A stretch of 49,250 nucleotides of DNA from an uncultured Eubacteriales bacterium. Its GTDB lineage: Bacteria > Bacillota > Clostridia > Lachnospirales > Cellulosilyticaceae. A program made the translations under genes and the position numbers. The notes below the pieces were generated by a model. That model did not search any database and was not told the DNA's origin. It saw nothing but the letters and a program-made list of their open reading frames with translations. Where the stretch lies: assembly GCA_900551325.1 (NCBI GenBank), contig URVM01000025.1, positions 1 to 49,250 of the forward strand, written 5' to 3'. Each line of letters begins with the position of its first letter. Positions within the stretch are counted from its first letter, which is position 1. Positions 18,359 to 27,096 of the stretch are shown here, one piece after another.

Positions 18359-18782
18359 ATAAATTCCTCCTGTAATTATGAAGTATAAATGAGAAAGCAT
18401 ATAAAATGTAAATTAGTATATAGGAGATTATCAAGTTTAAACTATAGAATATGAAGTATAAAATATAGATTGTAAGTTACTAAACATAGATTAAAAGCAG
18501 GCTTATAACTTATATCCTACAAAATATAAGTTATAAGGTAGAAGTTATAAAATATAATGTCAATTTAAATAAACTATAAGATTAGTTATTAGCCATTAAA
18601 CCATTGTATTTAAATTTTACTATAAATAACTAACAGCATTAGTATATGGAATTTAAATGATTAAATACATTTAAATTAGACCATGCTTATAATAGTACCT
18701 TGCTATCTAATGTATAATTATGTACAATAGATAATTATGTATAAATGCCTACTCAAAAGAGTCTAACAAAAGGAGAACGGAT
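18359..18782. other. AT-rich gap before argS
   Basis: No gene seen. It holds a perfect 14-bp inverted repeat (18502-18515 / 18524-18537, core CTTATAACTTATAT) with an 8-nt loop and several related copies of AAGTTATAA / AAATATA nearby. No T-box motif (GGTGGTACCGCG) is present although argS follows. Several TATAAT-like hexamers occur upstream of argS (for example near 18689 and 18714), but I cannot pick a promoter with confidence. Confidence 0.5.
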
Positions 18783-20492
18783 ATGAGTGATTTTAAATTA
18801 GAGATAGCTAAGTTATTAAGTACACATATTTCTTGTTTAACACAAGATGAAATATATAATATGATTGAAGTACCTACTAATACAGATATGGGTGATTATG
18901 CTTTTCCATGTTTTAAGCTTGCTAAGGAATTAAGAAAAGCACCTCCAATGATTGCACAAGATATTGTAGCAGCTATTGGTGAGGTAAATTACTTATCAAA
19001 AGTTGAAAACGTAAATGCATATATTAACTTCTTTGTTAATAAAGAAGACTTAGTAAGAAGTGTTCTTGAACGTGTATTATTAGAGAAAAATAAGTACGGA
19101 ATCCAAGAAACTAAAGATAAAGGCAATGTTGTAATTGATTATTCATCACCTAATATTGCTAAACCTTTCCATGTAGGGCACCTTCGTTCAACAGTTATCG
19201 GACATAGTTTATATCGTGTTTTTGAAGCATTAGGATATAACTGTATAGGAGTGAACCACCTTGGAGATTGGGGTACACAATTTGGTAAACTTATTGTAGC
19301 TTACAAAAACTACTCTAATAAAGATGCTATAGAAGAAAAGGGTATTGCAGAACTCCTTAGAATTTATGTTTTATTCCATGAAGAAGCAGAGAAAAATCCA
19401 GAGCTTGAACAAGAAGCTCGTGATTACTTTACTAAGATGGAACAAGGAGATGAAGAATCTTTAGCTCTTTGGACATGGTTTAAAGAAATTAGTTTAAAAG
19501 AGTTTGAACGTGTTTATAAAATGCTTGGTGTAACTTTTGATAGTTATAATGGAGAGGCATTCTACAATGATAAAATGGCTGCAGCTATTGAAGAATTAGA
19601 AGCAAAAGGACTTATTGAAGTAAGTGATGGAGCTAAAATTGTTCGTTTAGATGATGAAAATATGGCACCATGTCTTATTACTAAAAAAGATGGTAGTTCA
19701 CTTTATGCTACACGTGATATTACAGCAGCTAAATACCGTAAAGACACTTATGACTTTAAAAAGTGTATTTATGTAACAGCACTTCAACAAAACCTTCACT
19801 TTGCGCAATGGTTTAAAGTTATAGAGAAAATGGAATATGAGTGGGCTAAAGACCTTGTACATGTACCATTTGGTATGGTAAGTATGGAATCTGGTTCTTT
19901 ATCTACACGTAAAGGAAATGTTCTTTTACTAGAAGATATTCTTAAAGAAGCAGTAGATAAGACAAGAAAAGTTATTGAAGAAAAGAATCCAGATCTTCCA
20001 AATAAAGAAGAGGTGGCAATGCAAGTAGGTATTGGTGCAGTTATTTTTGATGATATGTACAATAATATTATTAAAGATATTCAGTTCTCATGGGATCGCG
20101 TACTTAACTTTGATGGAGAAACTGGTCCATATGTACAATATACACACGCAAGAGCATGTAGTGTACTTAGAAAAGCTGGAATTGAACAAGGTCATAACTT
20201 CGGTCAAATAGATTATACATTATTAACAGATGAAGCAACTGTTAACGTTATTAAAGAATTGGCTGATTTCCCTTCTGTTATAGAAGAAGTAGCTAACAAA
20301 TATGAACCATCTTACATGGCTAGATATGCAGTAGATGTGGCACAAGCATTTAATAAGTTCTACCATGACAATGCTATTTTAGTAGATGATGAGAAGGTAA
20401 AAGAAGCTAGACTTGCTATCGTTATGAGTGTAAAGTATGTGCTTGAAAATGCACTCTACTTATTAGGAATTAAAGCGCCAGAACAAATGTAA
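18783..20492 (+). CDS. argS: Arginyl-tRNA synthetase
   Basis: 569 aa class I synthetase charging tRNA-Arg. The N-terminal Arg-tRNA-synthetase additional domain is about 1-85. The HIGH motif is HVGH at 130-133 within SSPNIAKPFHVGHLRST. The KMSKS position is replaced by the STRKGNV sequence usual in ArgRS. The C-terminal anticodon-binding domain contains GPYVQYTHARACSVLRKAG. SD AAAGGAG. It stands alone between an AT-rich leader and a terminator. Confidence 0.97.
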   Translation: MSDFKLEIAKLLSTHISCLTQDEIYNMIEVPTNTDMGDYAFPCFKLAKELRKAPPMIAQDIVAAIGEVNYLSKVENVNAYINFFVNKEDLVRSVLERVLLEKNKYGIQETKDKGNVVIDYSSPNIAKPFHVGHLRSTVIGHSLYRVFEALGYNCIGVNHLGDWGTQFGKLIVAYKNYSNKDAIEEKGIAELLRIYVLFHEEAEKNPELEQEARDYFTKMEQGDEESLALWTWFKEISLKEFERVYKMLGVTFDSYNGEAFYNDKMAAAIEELEAKGLIEVSDGAKIVRLDDENMAPCLITKKDGSSLYATRDITAAKYRKDTYDFKKCIYVTALQQNLHFAQWFKVIEKMEYEWAKDLVHVPFGMVSMESGSLSTRKGNVLLLEDILKEAVDKTRKVIEEKNPDLPNKEEVAMQVGIGAVIFDDMYNNIIKDIQFSWDRVLNFDGETGPYVQYTHARACSVLRKAGIEQGHNFGQIDYTLLTDEATVNVIKELADFPSVIEEVANKYEPSYMARYAVDVAQAFNKFYHDNAILVDDEKVKEARLAIVMSVKYVLENALYLLGIKAPEQM

Positions 20493-20520
20493 GAGGCTTT
20501 TAATTATTATAATCATAAAT

Positions 20521-20563
20521 AAAACAGGCTTAAACAAACTTAGTTTGGTATAAGCCTGTTTTT
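20521..20563 (+). terminator. terminator after argS
   Basis: Stem AAAACAGGCTTA / TAAGCCTGTTTT with a further inner CAAAC/GTTTG pairing and a T run. Confidence 0.9.
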
Positions 20564-20631
20564 ATTTAGTTATTTAAATTAAATACTTAAAATATTAATA
20601 GGAAATTAATGTAGGTTATATAAAATGAAGA

Positions 20632-20893
20632 TGTGAATAAAGATAATAAAGGAACAACAATATACTTATCCACATGATGAAGAATACATAAAAAAATAGA
20701 GTTATCAACAAGGTTGTGTATAAATTTACATATTTATAAAAGGTTGCAAATAATGATTTACAAGCACTATTTGTAGAAAATTATCCACAAGTGTTGTGAA
20801 AAATTATAATAAAAGTTAATAAACAAAATAAGAGATAAATGTGGATAAAAAATAATAGTATATAAGATAAATAAATAAAGTATATGTGGATAA
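20632..20893. other. intergenic DnaA-box cluster
   Basis: Seven DnaA-box 9-mers lie in 262 bp between argS and the lipid-kinase-like gene. Perfect TTATCCACA occurs at 20666-20674 and 20781-20789 (plus), and at 20840-20848 and 20885-20893 (minus). One-mismatch forms are TTATTCACA at 20632-20640 (minus), TTATCAACA at 20702-20710 (plus) and TTATACACA at 20715-20723 (minus). Four exact consensus boxes exceed the number seen upstream of dnaA. The gap is A/T-rich, 11 kb from oriC. By analogy with datA/DARS loci or DnaA-regulated promoters it may titrate or regulate DnaA; that is inference. Confidence 0.85.
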
Positions 20894-20979
20894 AATTTTA
20901 GAGAGAAAATATAAAAGTATGCTAGAAAATATGAAAAGATAATTAGTAAAAGTATAAAATGAGAAAAGGAAAAGTAAAA

Positions 20980-21882
20980 ATGAAAAAAGCTATTTTATTA
21001 TATAATCCTAAGGCAGGCAGTAGACAAATTATAAATTACTTAGATTTTATAGCAGAACGTCTTCAAGAGATGAATTATGAACTGAGATTGTATCGAAGTG
21101 AGCATAAGGGAAGTATAAGAGAATATATTGAGCAGTATATAGATGAAAGAAATACAGATTTAATAATTGTATCTGGCGGAGACGGGACCATTAATGAATG
21201 TGTTAATGGTATGGCACATAAAAAGATAGATATACCTATATTAATATTACCTTTAGGAACAGCAAATGATTTTGCATATAGTGCTCATATACCAAGTGAT
21301 GTAGGAGAGGCACTAGAACTTATTGAAAAAGGAGAAGTTAAATATGTTGATGTAGGTAAAGTAAATGAACAATATTTTATTAATGTGTGCAATATGGGTC
21401 TGTTTAGTGGTATTTCACATATAGTTGATTTAGAACTAAAGAAGAAATTTGGAAAGCTTGCATATTATGTAAAGGGATTTGAAGAATTACAAAACTATCA
21501 AGCTATGGAATTAGATATTGAACTCCCTGAACAAAGAATTAGTAATGAATATATATTAATTCTTATTTTTAATGGTAAGGCAGCAGGTGGATTTACTAAA
21601 CTTGCTAAAAATGCGAGTATAATTGATGGAGCGTTTGATGTAATAGGAATAAAAAAAGTAGAAATACATGATATACCAAAGTTGTTTTTAAAAGTTTTAC
21701 AAGGAGAGCATCTAAAAGATTCAAATATTGATTATTGGGTTACTAATAGTATAAATATTACTTGTAAGAATGAAGAAAAAAACTTTATTACAGATATTGA
21801 TGGGGAAGAAGGACCTAAATTCCCATTAAATATAGAAGTGAAGCAAAATCTTATTAGATTTTATTTACCTAAAGAAGAATAA
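20980..21882 (+). CDS. diacylglycerol kinase / lipid kinase family protein
   Basis: 300 aa from the ATG at 20980 (AAAAGGA 9 nt upstream; an ATG 21 bp earlier has no SD). Cytosolic DagK/YegS-type lipid kinase fold: LLYNPKAGS at 6-14, the catalytic-domain signature SGGDGT at 65-70 and LPLGTANDFA. The C-terminal beta-sandwich has TDIDGEEGP. The substrate is probably diacylglycerol or a related lipid; DgkB returns diacylglycerol from lipoteichoic-acid synthesis to phospholipid. The promoter must lie within or beside the DnaA-box cluster. Confidence 0.88.
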   Translation: MKKAILLYNPKAGSRQIINYLDFIAERLQEMNYELRLYRSEHKGSIREYIEQYIDERNTDLIIVSGGDGTINECVNGMAHKKIDIPILILPLGTANDFAYSAHIPSDVGEALELIEKGEVKYVDVGKVNEQYFINVCNMGLFSGISHIVDLELKKKFGKLAYYVKGFEELQNYQAMELDIELPEQRISNEYILILIFNGKAAGGFTKLAKNASIIDGAFDVIGIKKVEIHDIPKLFLKVLQGEHLKDSNIDYWVTNSINITCKNEEKNFITDIDGEEGPKFPLNIEVKQNLIRFYLPKEE

Positions 21883-21884
21883 AT

Positions 21885-21935
21885 AAAAATAGCTGGAGCT
21901 CTTTTAAATTAATTTATAAGAGACCAGCTATTTTT
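21885..21935. terminator. terminator after the lipid kinase gene
   Basis: 12-bp stem AAAAATAGCTGG / CCAGCTATTTTT with a long loop. It also lies downstream of the convergent membrane-protein operon. Confidence 0.75.
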
Positions 21936-21992
21936 ATAATAAGATAGATTATTTAATGAGTTAATAAGTTAATCAATAGATAATTAAGTTAT

Positions 21993-23600
21993 TTATTTTT
22001 CTTTATAAATTTGGAGAAACATATCAATATAGAATAAGCCTTCATAAAGTTTATCTTTGGCTTTTTGTTGTATACAAAAGTAGACTTTATTATCCGTTGC
22101 CTTAATAAGTGTAATATTACCTGGAACAGGAGTATATTTAATGAATTGATTATGTTCTATACTATATACACAAAGAAAGTTTAAGTCATTCATCTTCTGA
22201 GTAAAGACAATATAGTCATCAGATAAGAATAATGAATCAATAATCCCACCTGTTGCAATTACTTTAGGAGAATGATAATAGTCTGAAACTAAAAATAAAG
22301 AAGCATTTTGACCATGTTCAGCTATATAAGCAAATTTTGTGTTCTGAGGACAAATAGATAGTGACTTTGGAAGAATAGCTTCATTTCTAGAAATATAGCG
22401 ATGCTTATCAGGGATATTTTGATTGATTAGCATGAGATAATAATTTGAATTATTATTATGATCTAGTATAAGTAAATAAGGATATTTAAGAACAAAGAAT
22501 TTTGTAGAAGCATAGTTAACAGTATGTAAAAAAACTTTTTCATCTTTCTTATAGTTGTAATAATATAAACCATAATAAAGGTCATTAGAATCTCGTTCAA
22601 TAGAAAAATTGGAACTATTAGGAGTGTAATTAGAAGTATGAGCACCAGAAAAGGTTTGAAATTCATCTACTAAGTTCAGCTCAGATAAAATAAGTTGTTC
22701 ACTAAGCATATGCTGAAGATAAGGTGAAATTTCAATTATATCTCCATTAGTAAGTTGAGCATAATGAAAATCAGAAGAAAAATTTAAAACACACTCAGAA
22801 TTATTATCAAAAAATAAACTAGCAGGAACATTAAAGCTTTCTTCAGGACGGTTTAATTCATCTATAGGTTCATTCCAAATGATGCAACGCCATAAATTTG
22901 AGAGTAAAGAAGAATTAGTAATATTTATAGAAACATTACTAACAGTATTTAGGGTTAAGCTAGTAGGTTTGCGAGAATATAGAGTATCGATATAATTAAT
23001 AATATTTTCATTGTAATAAGAAAAGAATTTAGTTCCTAGATAGATATTAGAATGGTTAGTGGGGTAAAGACTAATATATATTTCAGTTGTTTTATTTGAG
23101 CTTGTATAAAGTTTTAACAAATATCCTATATCATTAGGTACTACTTTATAATACCAATTAGCATAGGGTTTACTTTCCTCTAATTGATTAATAAGATGAT
23201 TAATTTGTTTTTTATTAGACAAAGAAAATAAAAATTTAGTATGATCACTAGATTTACTATAGACTTCTATATGAGTTGTATTATAGGTTGAAGCCGAAAG
23301 ATGAGTGCTTTGTATTGGTGAGATAATATCTGTAAAGTTTATGATAGAAAGAAAAAAAATAAATAGCCCTGCTAAAATAAGTTTAACTTTAAAATAGTGA
23401 TTTTTAATGTCAAAAAGAGAATAGAAGTACATAATAATAGCGCCTAAGGGAATAGGTATTCCTAGTATAACAGAGTGAATACTACTAAAAAATACATATA
23501 TAGCGGATTTGATAGAGAAAAAGGATTCTTTTTCTCTTTCTTTTGTGGTTGCTTCCAAGTATAAAGAAATAATAATAGATATAACTAGTAAAGTTTTCAT
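21993..23600 (-). CDS. membrane-anchored protein of unknown function
   Basis: 535 aa. The first 92 residues hold about three hydrophobic segments (3-16, about 30-62, 72-92). The remaining about 440 residues are soluble and rich in Asn, Ser and Tyr, with repeated short strands such as FFVLKYPYLLILDH, FAYIAEHGQNASLFLVSDYY and SLFLSDDYIVFTQK. The spacing suggests a beta-propeller-like domain outside the membrane. I do not recognise the family. The SD AGGAG overlaps the end of the upstream gene (11-bp gap), so the two form an operon. Confidence 0.7.
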   Translation of the reverse strand: MKTLLVISIIISLYLEATTKEREKESFFSIKSAIYVFFSSIHSVILGIPIPLGAIIMYFYSLFDIKNHYFKVKLILAGLFIFFLSIINFTDIISPIQSTHLSASTYNTTHIEVYSKSSDHTKFLFSLSNKKQINHLINQLEESKPYANWYYKVVPNDIGYLLKLYTSSNKTTEIYISLYPTNHSNIYLGTKFFSYYNENIINYIDTLYSRKPTSLTLNTVSNVSINITNSSLLSNLWRCIIWNEPIDELNRPEESFNVPASLFFDNNSECVLNFSSDFHYAQLTNGDIIEISPYLQHMLSEQLILSELNLVDEFQTFSGAHTSNYTPNSSNFSIERDSNDLYYGLYYYNYKKDEKVFLHTVNYASTKFFVLKYPYLLILDHNNNSNYYLMLINQNIPDKHRYISRNEAILPKSLSICPQNTKFAYIAEHGQNASLFLVSDYYHSPKVIATGGIIDSLFLSDDYIVFTQKMNDLNFLCVYSIEHNQFIKYTPVPGNITLIKATDNKVYFCIQQKAKDKLYEGLFYIDMFLQIYKEK

Positions 23601-23611
23601 TAAATAATCTC

Positions 23612-24112
23612 CTAAATATCAATATTAATAAAAAATATTTGATGGTTAATATAATAAAAATGAGGGAAAGGAAAAATATTATATGGAACAATTAAATAAG
23701 CATGAAAAGCACGATCTTGATTAGAAAGAAGGTTTATTGGATATTTAGATTTAATATTAAATGTATGTAAATTCCTAGTAGAGCTGCCTTCTAATAAAAT
23801 ATATTTATCTGTATGTAATGGAAGAAGAGAATCTAATATAGGTTGAACTTGTTTTTTTGTAGTATTTGAAATAAAGTAAAGCCAAGCATCAGAAAAATTA
23901 TCTTCATAAATTAATATATAGTATTTTTTTAACATCCTTTCAGGTTTTAAGGAGACTTGGATAGTCTCTAGATGTTCAGAATCAGAAGTAATATTAATAG
24001 ATAACCCTCCTATATTATTAATATAAAAGTGATAATTTATAAATATAAGAAGGTAGGTTAGTGCAATAGTAATAATGCATTTAGGTATTAAAGAAAGTTT
24101 ATTTTTATTCAT
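23612..24112 (-). CDS. single-pass membrane protein of unknown function
   Basis: 166 aa. One N-terminal membrane segment (about 10-32, CIITIALTYLLIFINYHFYI), then an extracytoplasmic domain of about 130 residues containing LETIQVSLKPERMLKKYYIL. No cysteine lipobox. First gene of a two-gene operon with the 535-aa membrane protein. Its start lies only 21 bp from a perfect parS site, divergent from parA. Function unknown; both proteins probably act in the same envelope complex (inference from operon structure). Confidence 0.65.
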   Translation of the reverse strand: MNKNKLSLIPKCIITIALTYLLIFINYHFYINNIGGLSINITSDSEHLETIQVSLKPERMLKKYYILIYEDNFSDAWLYFISNTTKKQVQPILDSLLPLHTDKYILLEGSSTRNLHTFNIKSKYPINLLSNQDRAFHAYLIVPYNIFPFPHFYYINHQIFFINIDI

Positions 24113-24133
24113 TTTTCTTCTCCAAAAGACAAA

Positions 24134-24149
24134 TGTTTCACGTGAAACA
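24134..24149. other. parS centromere site 1
   Basis: TGTTTCACGTGAAACA, the exact 16-bp Bacillota parS consensus bound by ParB. It lies in the divergent gap between the membrane-protein operon and parA, about 15 kb from oriC. Confidence 0.97.
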
Positions 24150-24296
24150 TTGTAATTAATATACTACTTGTTTTAAGTATATTAATATAGAAATATATTT
24201 TATGCTAAAAAATCTTTAATAATGTAACAATTAAAATTTTATGATATACTGATTATAAAATATGCGTTATAAATTAAGAAAAAGAGGTACACCTAC

Positions 24297-25067
24297 ATGA
24301 GTAAAATTATTGCAGTAGTTAATCAAAAGGGGGGCGTAGGTAAAACTACGACGGTTATTAATTTGGCAGCTGCCTTAGTAGAAAAAAGAAAAAAAGTATT
24401 AGTGGTAGATATTGATCCTCAAGGGAATACAACAAGTGGCTGTGGCTTAGTAAAAAATCGTGTTCCATATACAATTTATAATGTATTTACTGAGGATAAA
24501 GATATAAGTGAAGTAATCTATGAATCCCCTAATGAAAAAATACGAGTAGTACCTGCAAATATGAATCTTGCAGGTACAGAAATTGAAATAATTGATAAAC
24601 AAGAAAGAGAATTTATATTAAAAAAGGCATTAGAAACAATAAAAGAGCAATTTGACTATATTTTTATTGATTGTCCACCAGCAGTAAATATTTTAACCAT
24701 TAATGCATTAACAGCAGCAGATACTGTACTTATCCCTATGCAATGTGAATATTATGCGTTAGAAGGACTTTCACAGCTTATGCAAACAATTAAACTAGTA
24801 AAAGAATCTACAAATAGAAACTTAGCATTGGAAGGTATTCTATTTACCATGTTTGATACAAGAACTAACTTATCTACTCAAGTTGTAAATGAAGTAAATA
24901 ACCATTTTTCTAAATTTGTATATAACACTAAGATAAATAGAAGTGTTCGATTAAGTGAAGCTCCAAGTTATGGATTATCTTGCATTCAATATGATTCAAA
25001 ATCTAAGGGTTCTGAACAATATCGTGCATTAGCAAAAGAATTTTTAGAAAGGAATAAAAAGAAATGA
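24297..25067 (+). CDS. parA: chromosome partitioning ATPase ParA/Soj
   Basis: 256 aa Walker-type ParA. Deviant Walker A KGGVGKTT at 11-18 with the signature lysine, DIDPQGNTTSG, and FIDCPPAVNILTINAL. Soj works with ParB on origin segregation and also regulates DnaA. An extended -10 (TGATATACT at 24242-24250) upstream is a weak promoter candidate. The stop overlaps the parB start by 4 bp (ATGA), so translation is coupled. Confidence 0.97.
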   Translation: MSKIIAVVNQKGGVGKTTTVINLAAALVEKRKKVLVVDIDPQGNTTSGCGLVKNRVPYTIYNVFTEDKDISEVIYESPNEKIRVVPANMNLAGTEIEIIDKQEREFILKKALETIKEQFDYIFIDCPPAVNILTINALTAADTVLIPMQCEYYALEGLSQLMQTIKLVKESTNRNLALEGILFTMFDTRTNLSTQVVNEVNNHFSKFVYNTKINRSVRLSEAPSYGLSCIQYDSKSKGSEQYRALAKEFLERNKKK

Positions 25068-25957
25068 GACCAAAAGGCTTAGGAAAAGGTTTAAATGCCT
25101 TACTATCAGAAGAAGCAGTCTTAAATCATCAAAATGAAGGTATTAAAATGGTAGATATCAATGAGGTAGAGCCTAACTATGACCAGCCTAGAAAGAATTT
25201 TGATCAAGAAGAGCTTACAGAATTAATGGCATCTATACAAGAGCATGGAATTTTACAACCACTTATTGTGAGAACAAAAGGTAGTAAATATGAAATAGTT
25301 GCAGGTGAAAGACGTTATCGTGCAGCAAGACTTGCTAAATTAAGAGAAATACCTATTTTAATTAAAGATTTTGATGATAAACAAGTATTAGAGGTTGCAC
25401 TTATTGAAAATATTCAACGCTCTGATTTAAACAGTATGGAATTAGCGTGTGCTTATAGTTTATTAATGGAAAGATTTGATTATACACAGGAAGAAGTAGC
25501 AAAACGAGTAGGTAAAAGTAGATCAGAAGTAACGAATATTATACGCTTACTTAAACTATCTACAGATATTCAGCAGAAGTTAAGAGATGGGGTATTAAGT
25601 TATGGACAAGCACGCGCACTCTTAACCTTAAAAGATAACAAGCTTCAGAAAGAAGCAGCAAATTATGTTATTGAAAATGAGTTAACAGTACGTGAGACTG
25701 AAAGATATATTCAAGAACTTTTAACACAGGATGAAAGAAATCAAAAAAAGGCTCAACAAGAAGCTCGTAAAAAGATGCAAGAAGAACTTCAACGTCGTCT
25801 TGGTAATCATGTATTTATTAATGAAGTACAGGAAAATTTACAAAAATCATTAGGTACTAAAGTTTGTATTACACAAGGTAAGCGTAAAGGTAAAATAGAA
25901 ATTGAATTTTATAGTAACGATGAACTAGAAAGAATTATAAGTAAGATACATCACTAG
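25064..25957 (+). CDS. parB: chromosome partitioning protein ParB/Spo0J
   Basis: 297 aa. It opens with the ParA-interacting MRPKGLGKGLNALLSEE, then the CTPase domain with GERRYRAARL at 81-90, IENIQRSDLNSMELA, the parS-reading helix-turn-helix (TQEEVAKRVGKSRSEVTNIIRLLKL) and a basic dimerisation domain. It loads on parS as a CTP clamp and recruits SMC. Two perfect parS sites flank the operon. Confidence 0.97.
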   Translation: MRPKGLGKGLNALLSEEAVLNHQNEGIKMVDINEVEPNYDQPRKNFDQEELTELMASIQEHGILQPLIVRTKGSKYEIVAGERRYRAARLAKLREIPILIKDFDDKQVLEVALIENIQRSDLNSMELACAYSLLMERFDYTQEEVAKRVGKSRSEVTNIIRLLKLSTDIQQKLRDGVLSYGQARALLTLKDNKLQKEAANYVIENELTVRETERYIQELLTQDERNQKKAQQEARKKMQEELQRRLGNHVFINEVQENLQKSLGTKVCITQGKRKGKIEIEFYSNDELERIISKIHH

Positions 25958-25982
25958 TCAATTTAAGGGAGCGGAATTTTGA

Positions 25983-26489
25983 ATGGAAAGTATTATAAAT
26001 ATAATTAATCCATATATTATTTACATTGTATTAGGAATAGCCATTTTTAGCCTTATTACTTTTATATTACTAATTATTAGCCTATCAAAGATGAAAAAGC
26101 TACAGAAGCGATATGAAACTTTCATGATTAAAGATAATGTTGATTTAGAAAATCTTCTTATTCATTATGCTAAGAAGGTTAATACAGTAGAAGCTAAAGA
26201 AGAAAATATTCTTAAAGAAATTAGTAGATTAAATAATAAACTTAAATACTGTACACAAAAAGTAGGTGTTGTAAGGTACAATGCCATTGAAAAAGTAGGA
26301 GCAGATTTATCTTTTGCAATTGCAATGTTAGATGCAGAGGATAATGGAGTTGTATTAAATGGAATTTATAGCCGAGATGGGTCTTATATTTATTCTAAGC
26401 CAATACAGGCAGGAACATCTACGTATCGTTTATCTGATGAAGAGGTGCAGGCTATAAATTTAGCTAAAGAAAATAATAAAGCAGTGTAA
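25983..26489 (+). CDS. DUF4446 family membrane protein
   Basis: 168 aa. One N-terminal membrane helix (about 12-34, IYIVLGIAIFSLITFILLIISL), a coiled-coil linker, then the conserved domain VGVVRYNAIEKVGADLSFAIAMLDAEDNGVVLNGIYSRDG. The family is widespread in Clostridia and often sits right after parB, as here (25 bp), which suggests a link to segregation or sporulation, but its function is unknown. Confidence 0.88.
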   Translation: MESIINIINPYIIYIVLGIAIFSLITFILLIISLSKMKKLQKRYETFMIKDNVDLENLLIHYAKKVNTVEAKEENILKEISRLNNKLKYCTQKVGVVRYNAIEKVGADLSFAIAMLDAEDNGVVLNGIYSRDGSYIYSKPIQAGTSTYRLSDEEVQAINLAKENNKAV

Positions 26490-26502
26490 AATATAAATAA
26501 AT

Positions 26503-26542
26503 AGAGGTGTTACACTAATAAAAGTGTAGCACCTCTTATTTA
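26503..26542 (+). terminator. terminator after the parAB-DUF4446 operon
   Basis: 14-bp stem AGAGGTGTTACACT / AGTGTAGCACCTCT with one G-U pair and a T-rich tail. The rest of the gap to 26782 is AT-rich and shows nothing else clear. Confidence 0.85.
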
Positions 26543-26782
26543 TTTTAAAAGTAGATATAGCCTTTTGAATGATTTTAGAAGATATTAATTTTAAATTAAG
26601 GATAATTGAATAGTAACTTTTATTTTATAATGTTACTCATAGTTATAAAAGAAAATTAACTTATAAAAAAATTTATAAGTTAGAGTACATATAAGTAGAC
26701 TAATAACTACATTAGCAACATAAAGGTATAAATAACTATAAGTTGTTAAAAATAAACTTAAAAGAAGAGGAGGAGGCAACTT

Positions 26783-27070
26783 ATGGTAGTAGCATTAGAT
26801 GAAAATTTATACTATATTAAACAATATCTAGAAAGCACAGGCAAATATGAAGTATATAATTATAAAGATTATATAGGACCTATTCATGCTTATATTTATG
26901 AAGAACAAACAGATGAAACATATGAAGACATACAAAATAGTTTAATAAACTTAGCTCATAATCAACATACAGATATTAGACATGGAGTTTTAATGATTAA
27001 TGCTAAAAATAAAACACCCAGAGAAATTGAAAATATACTCTCCGAGCGTTTGTACAAAAACATATTCTAA
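26783..27070 (+). CDS. YkuS-like (UPF0180) small protein
   Basis: 95 aa. The N-terminal LDENLYYIKQYLESTGKYEV and C-terminal GVLMINAKNKTPREIENILSERLYKNIF resemble the UPF0180/YkuS family, in which an N-terminal strand-helix and a GxxxINAxxKT-like motif are conserved. Function unknown. Strong SD (AGGAGGAGG). It ends exactly at the second parS site. Confidence 0.65.
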   Translation: MVVALDENLYYIKQYLESTGKYEVYNYKDYIGPIHAYIYEEQTDETYEDIQNSLINLAHNQHTDIRHGVLMINAKNKTPREIENILSERLYKNIF

Positions 27071-27086
27071 TGTTTCACGTGAAACA
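27071..27086. other. parS centromere site 2
   Basis: Second perfect TGTTTCACGTGAAACA, starting one base after the stop codon of the YkuS-like gene and 11 bp from the thiT stop. The pair of sites brackets parA-parB-DUF4446-ykuS. Confidence 0.97.
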
Positions 27087-27096
27087 TTCATTATTT

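Noticed and set aside
18359..18782. T-box leader for argS
   Set aside because: No GGTGGTACCGCG-type sequence and no terminator-antiterminator pair is found.
20493..20979. A second replication origin at the argS-lipid kinase gap
   Set aside because: No dnaA/dnaN-type genes or change in gene orientation occur here; titration or regulation is more likely, though marker-frequency data could decide.
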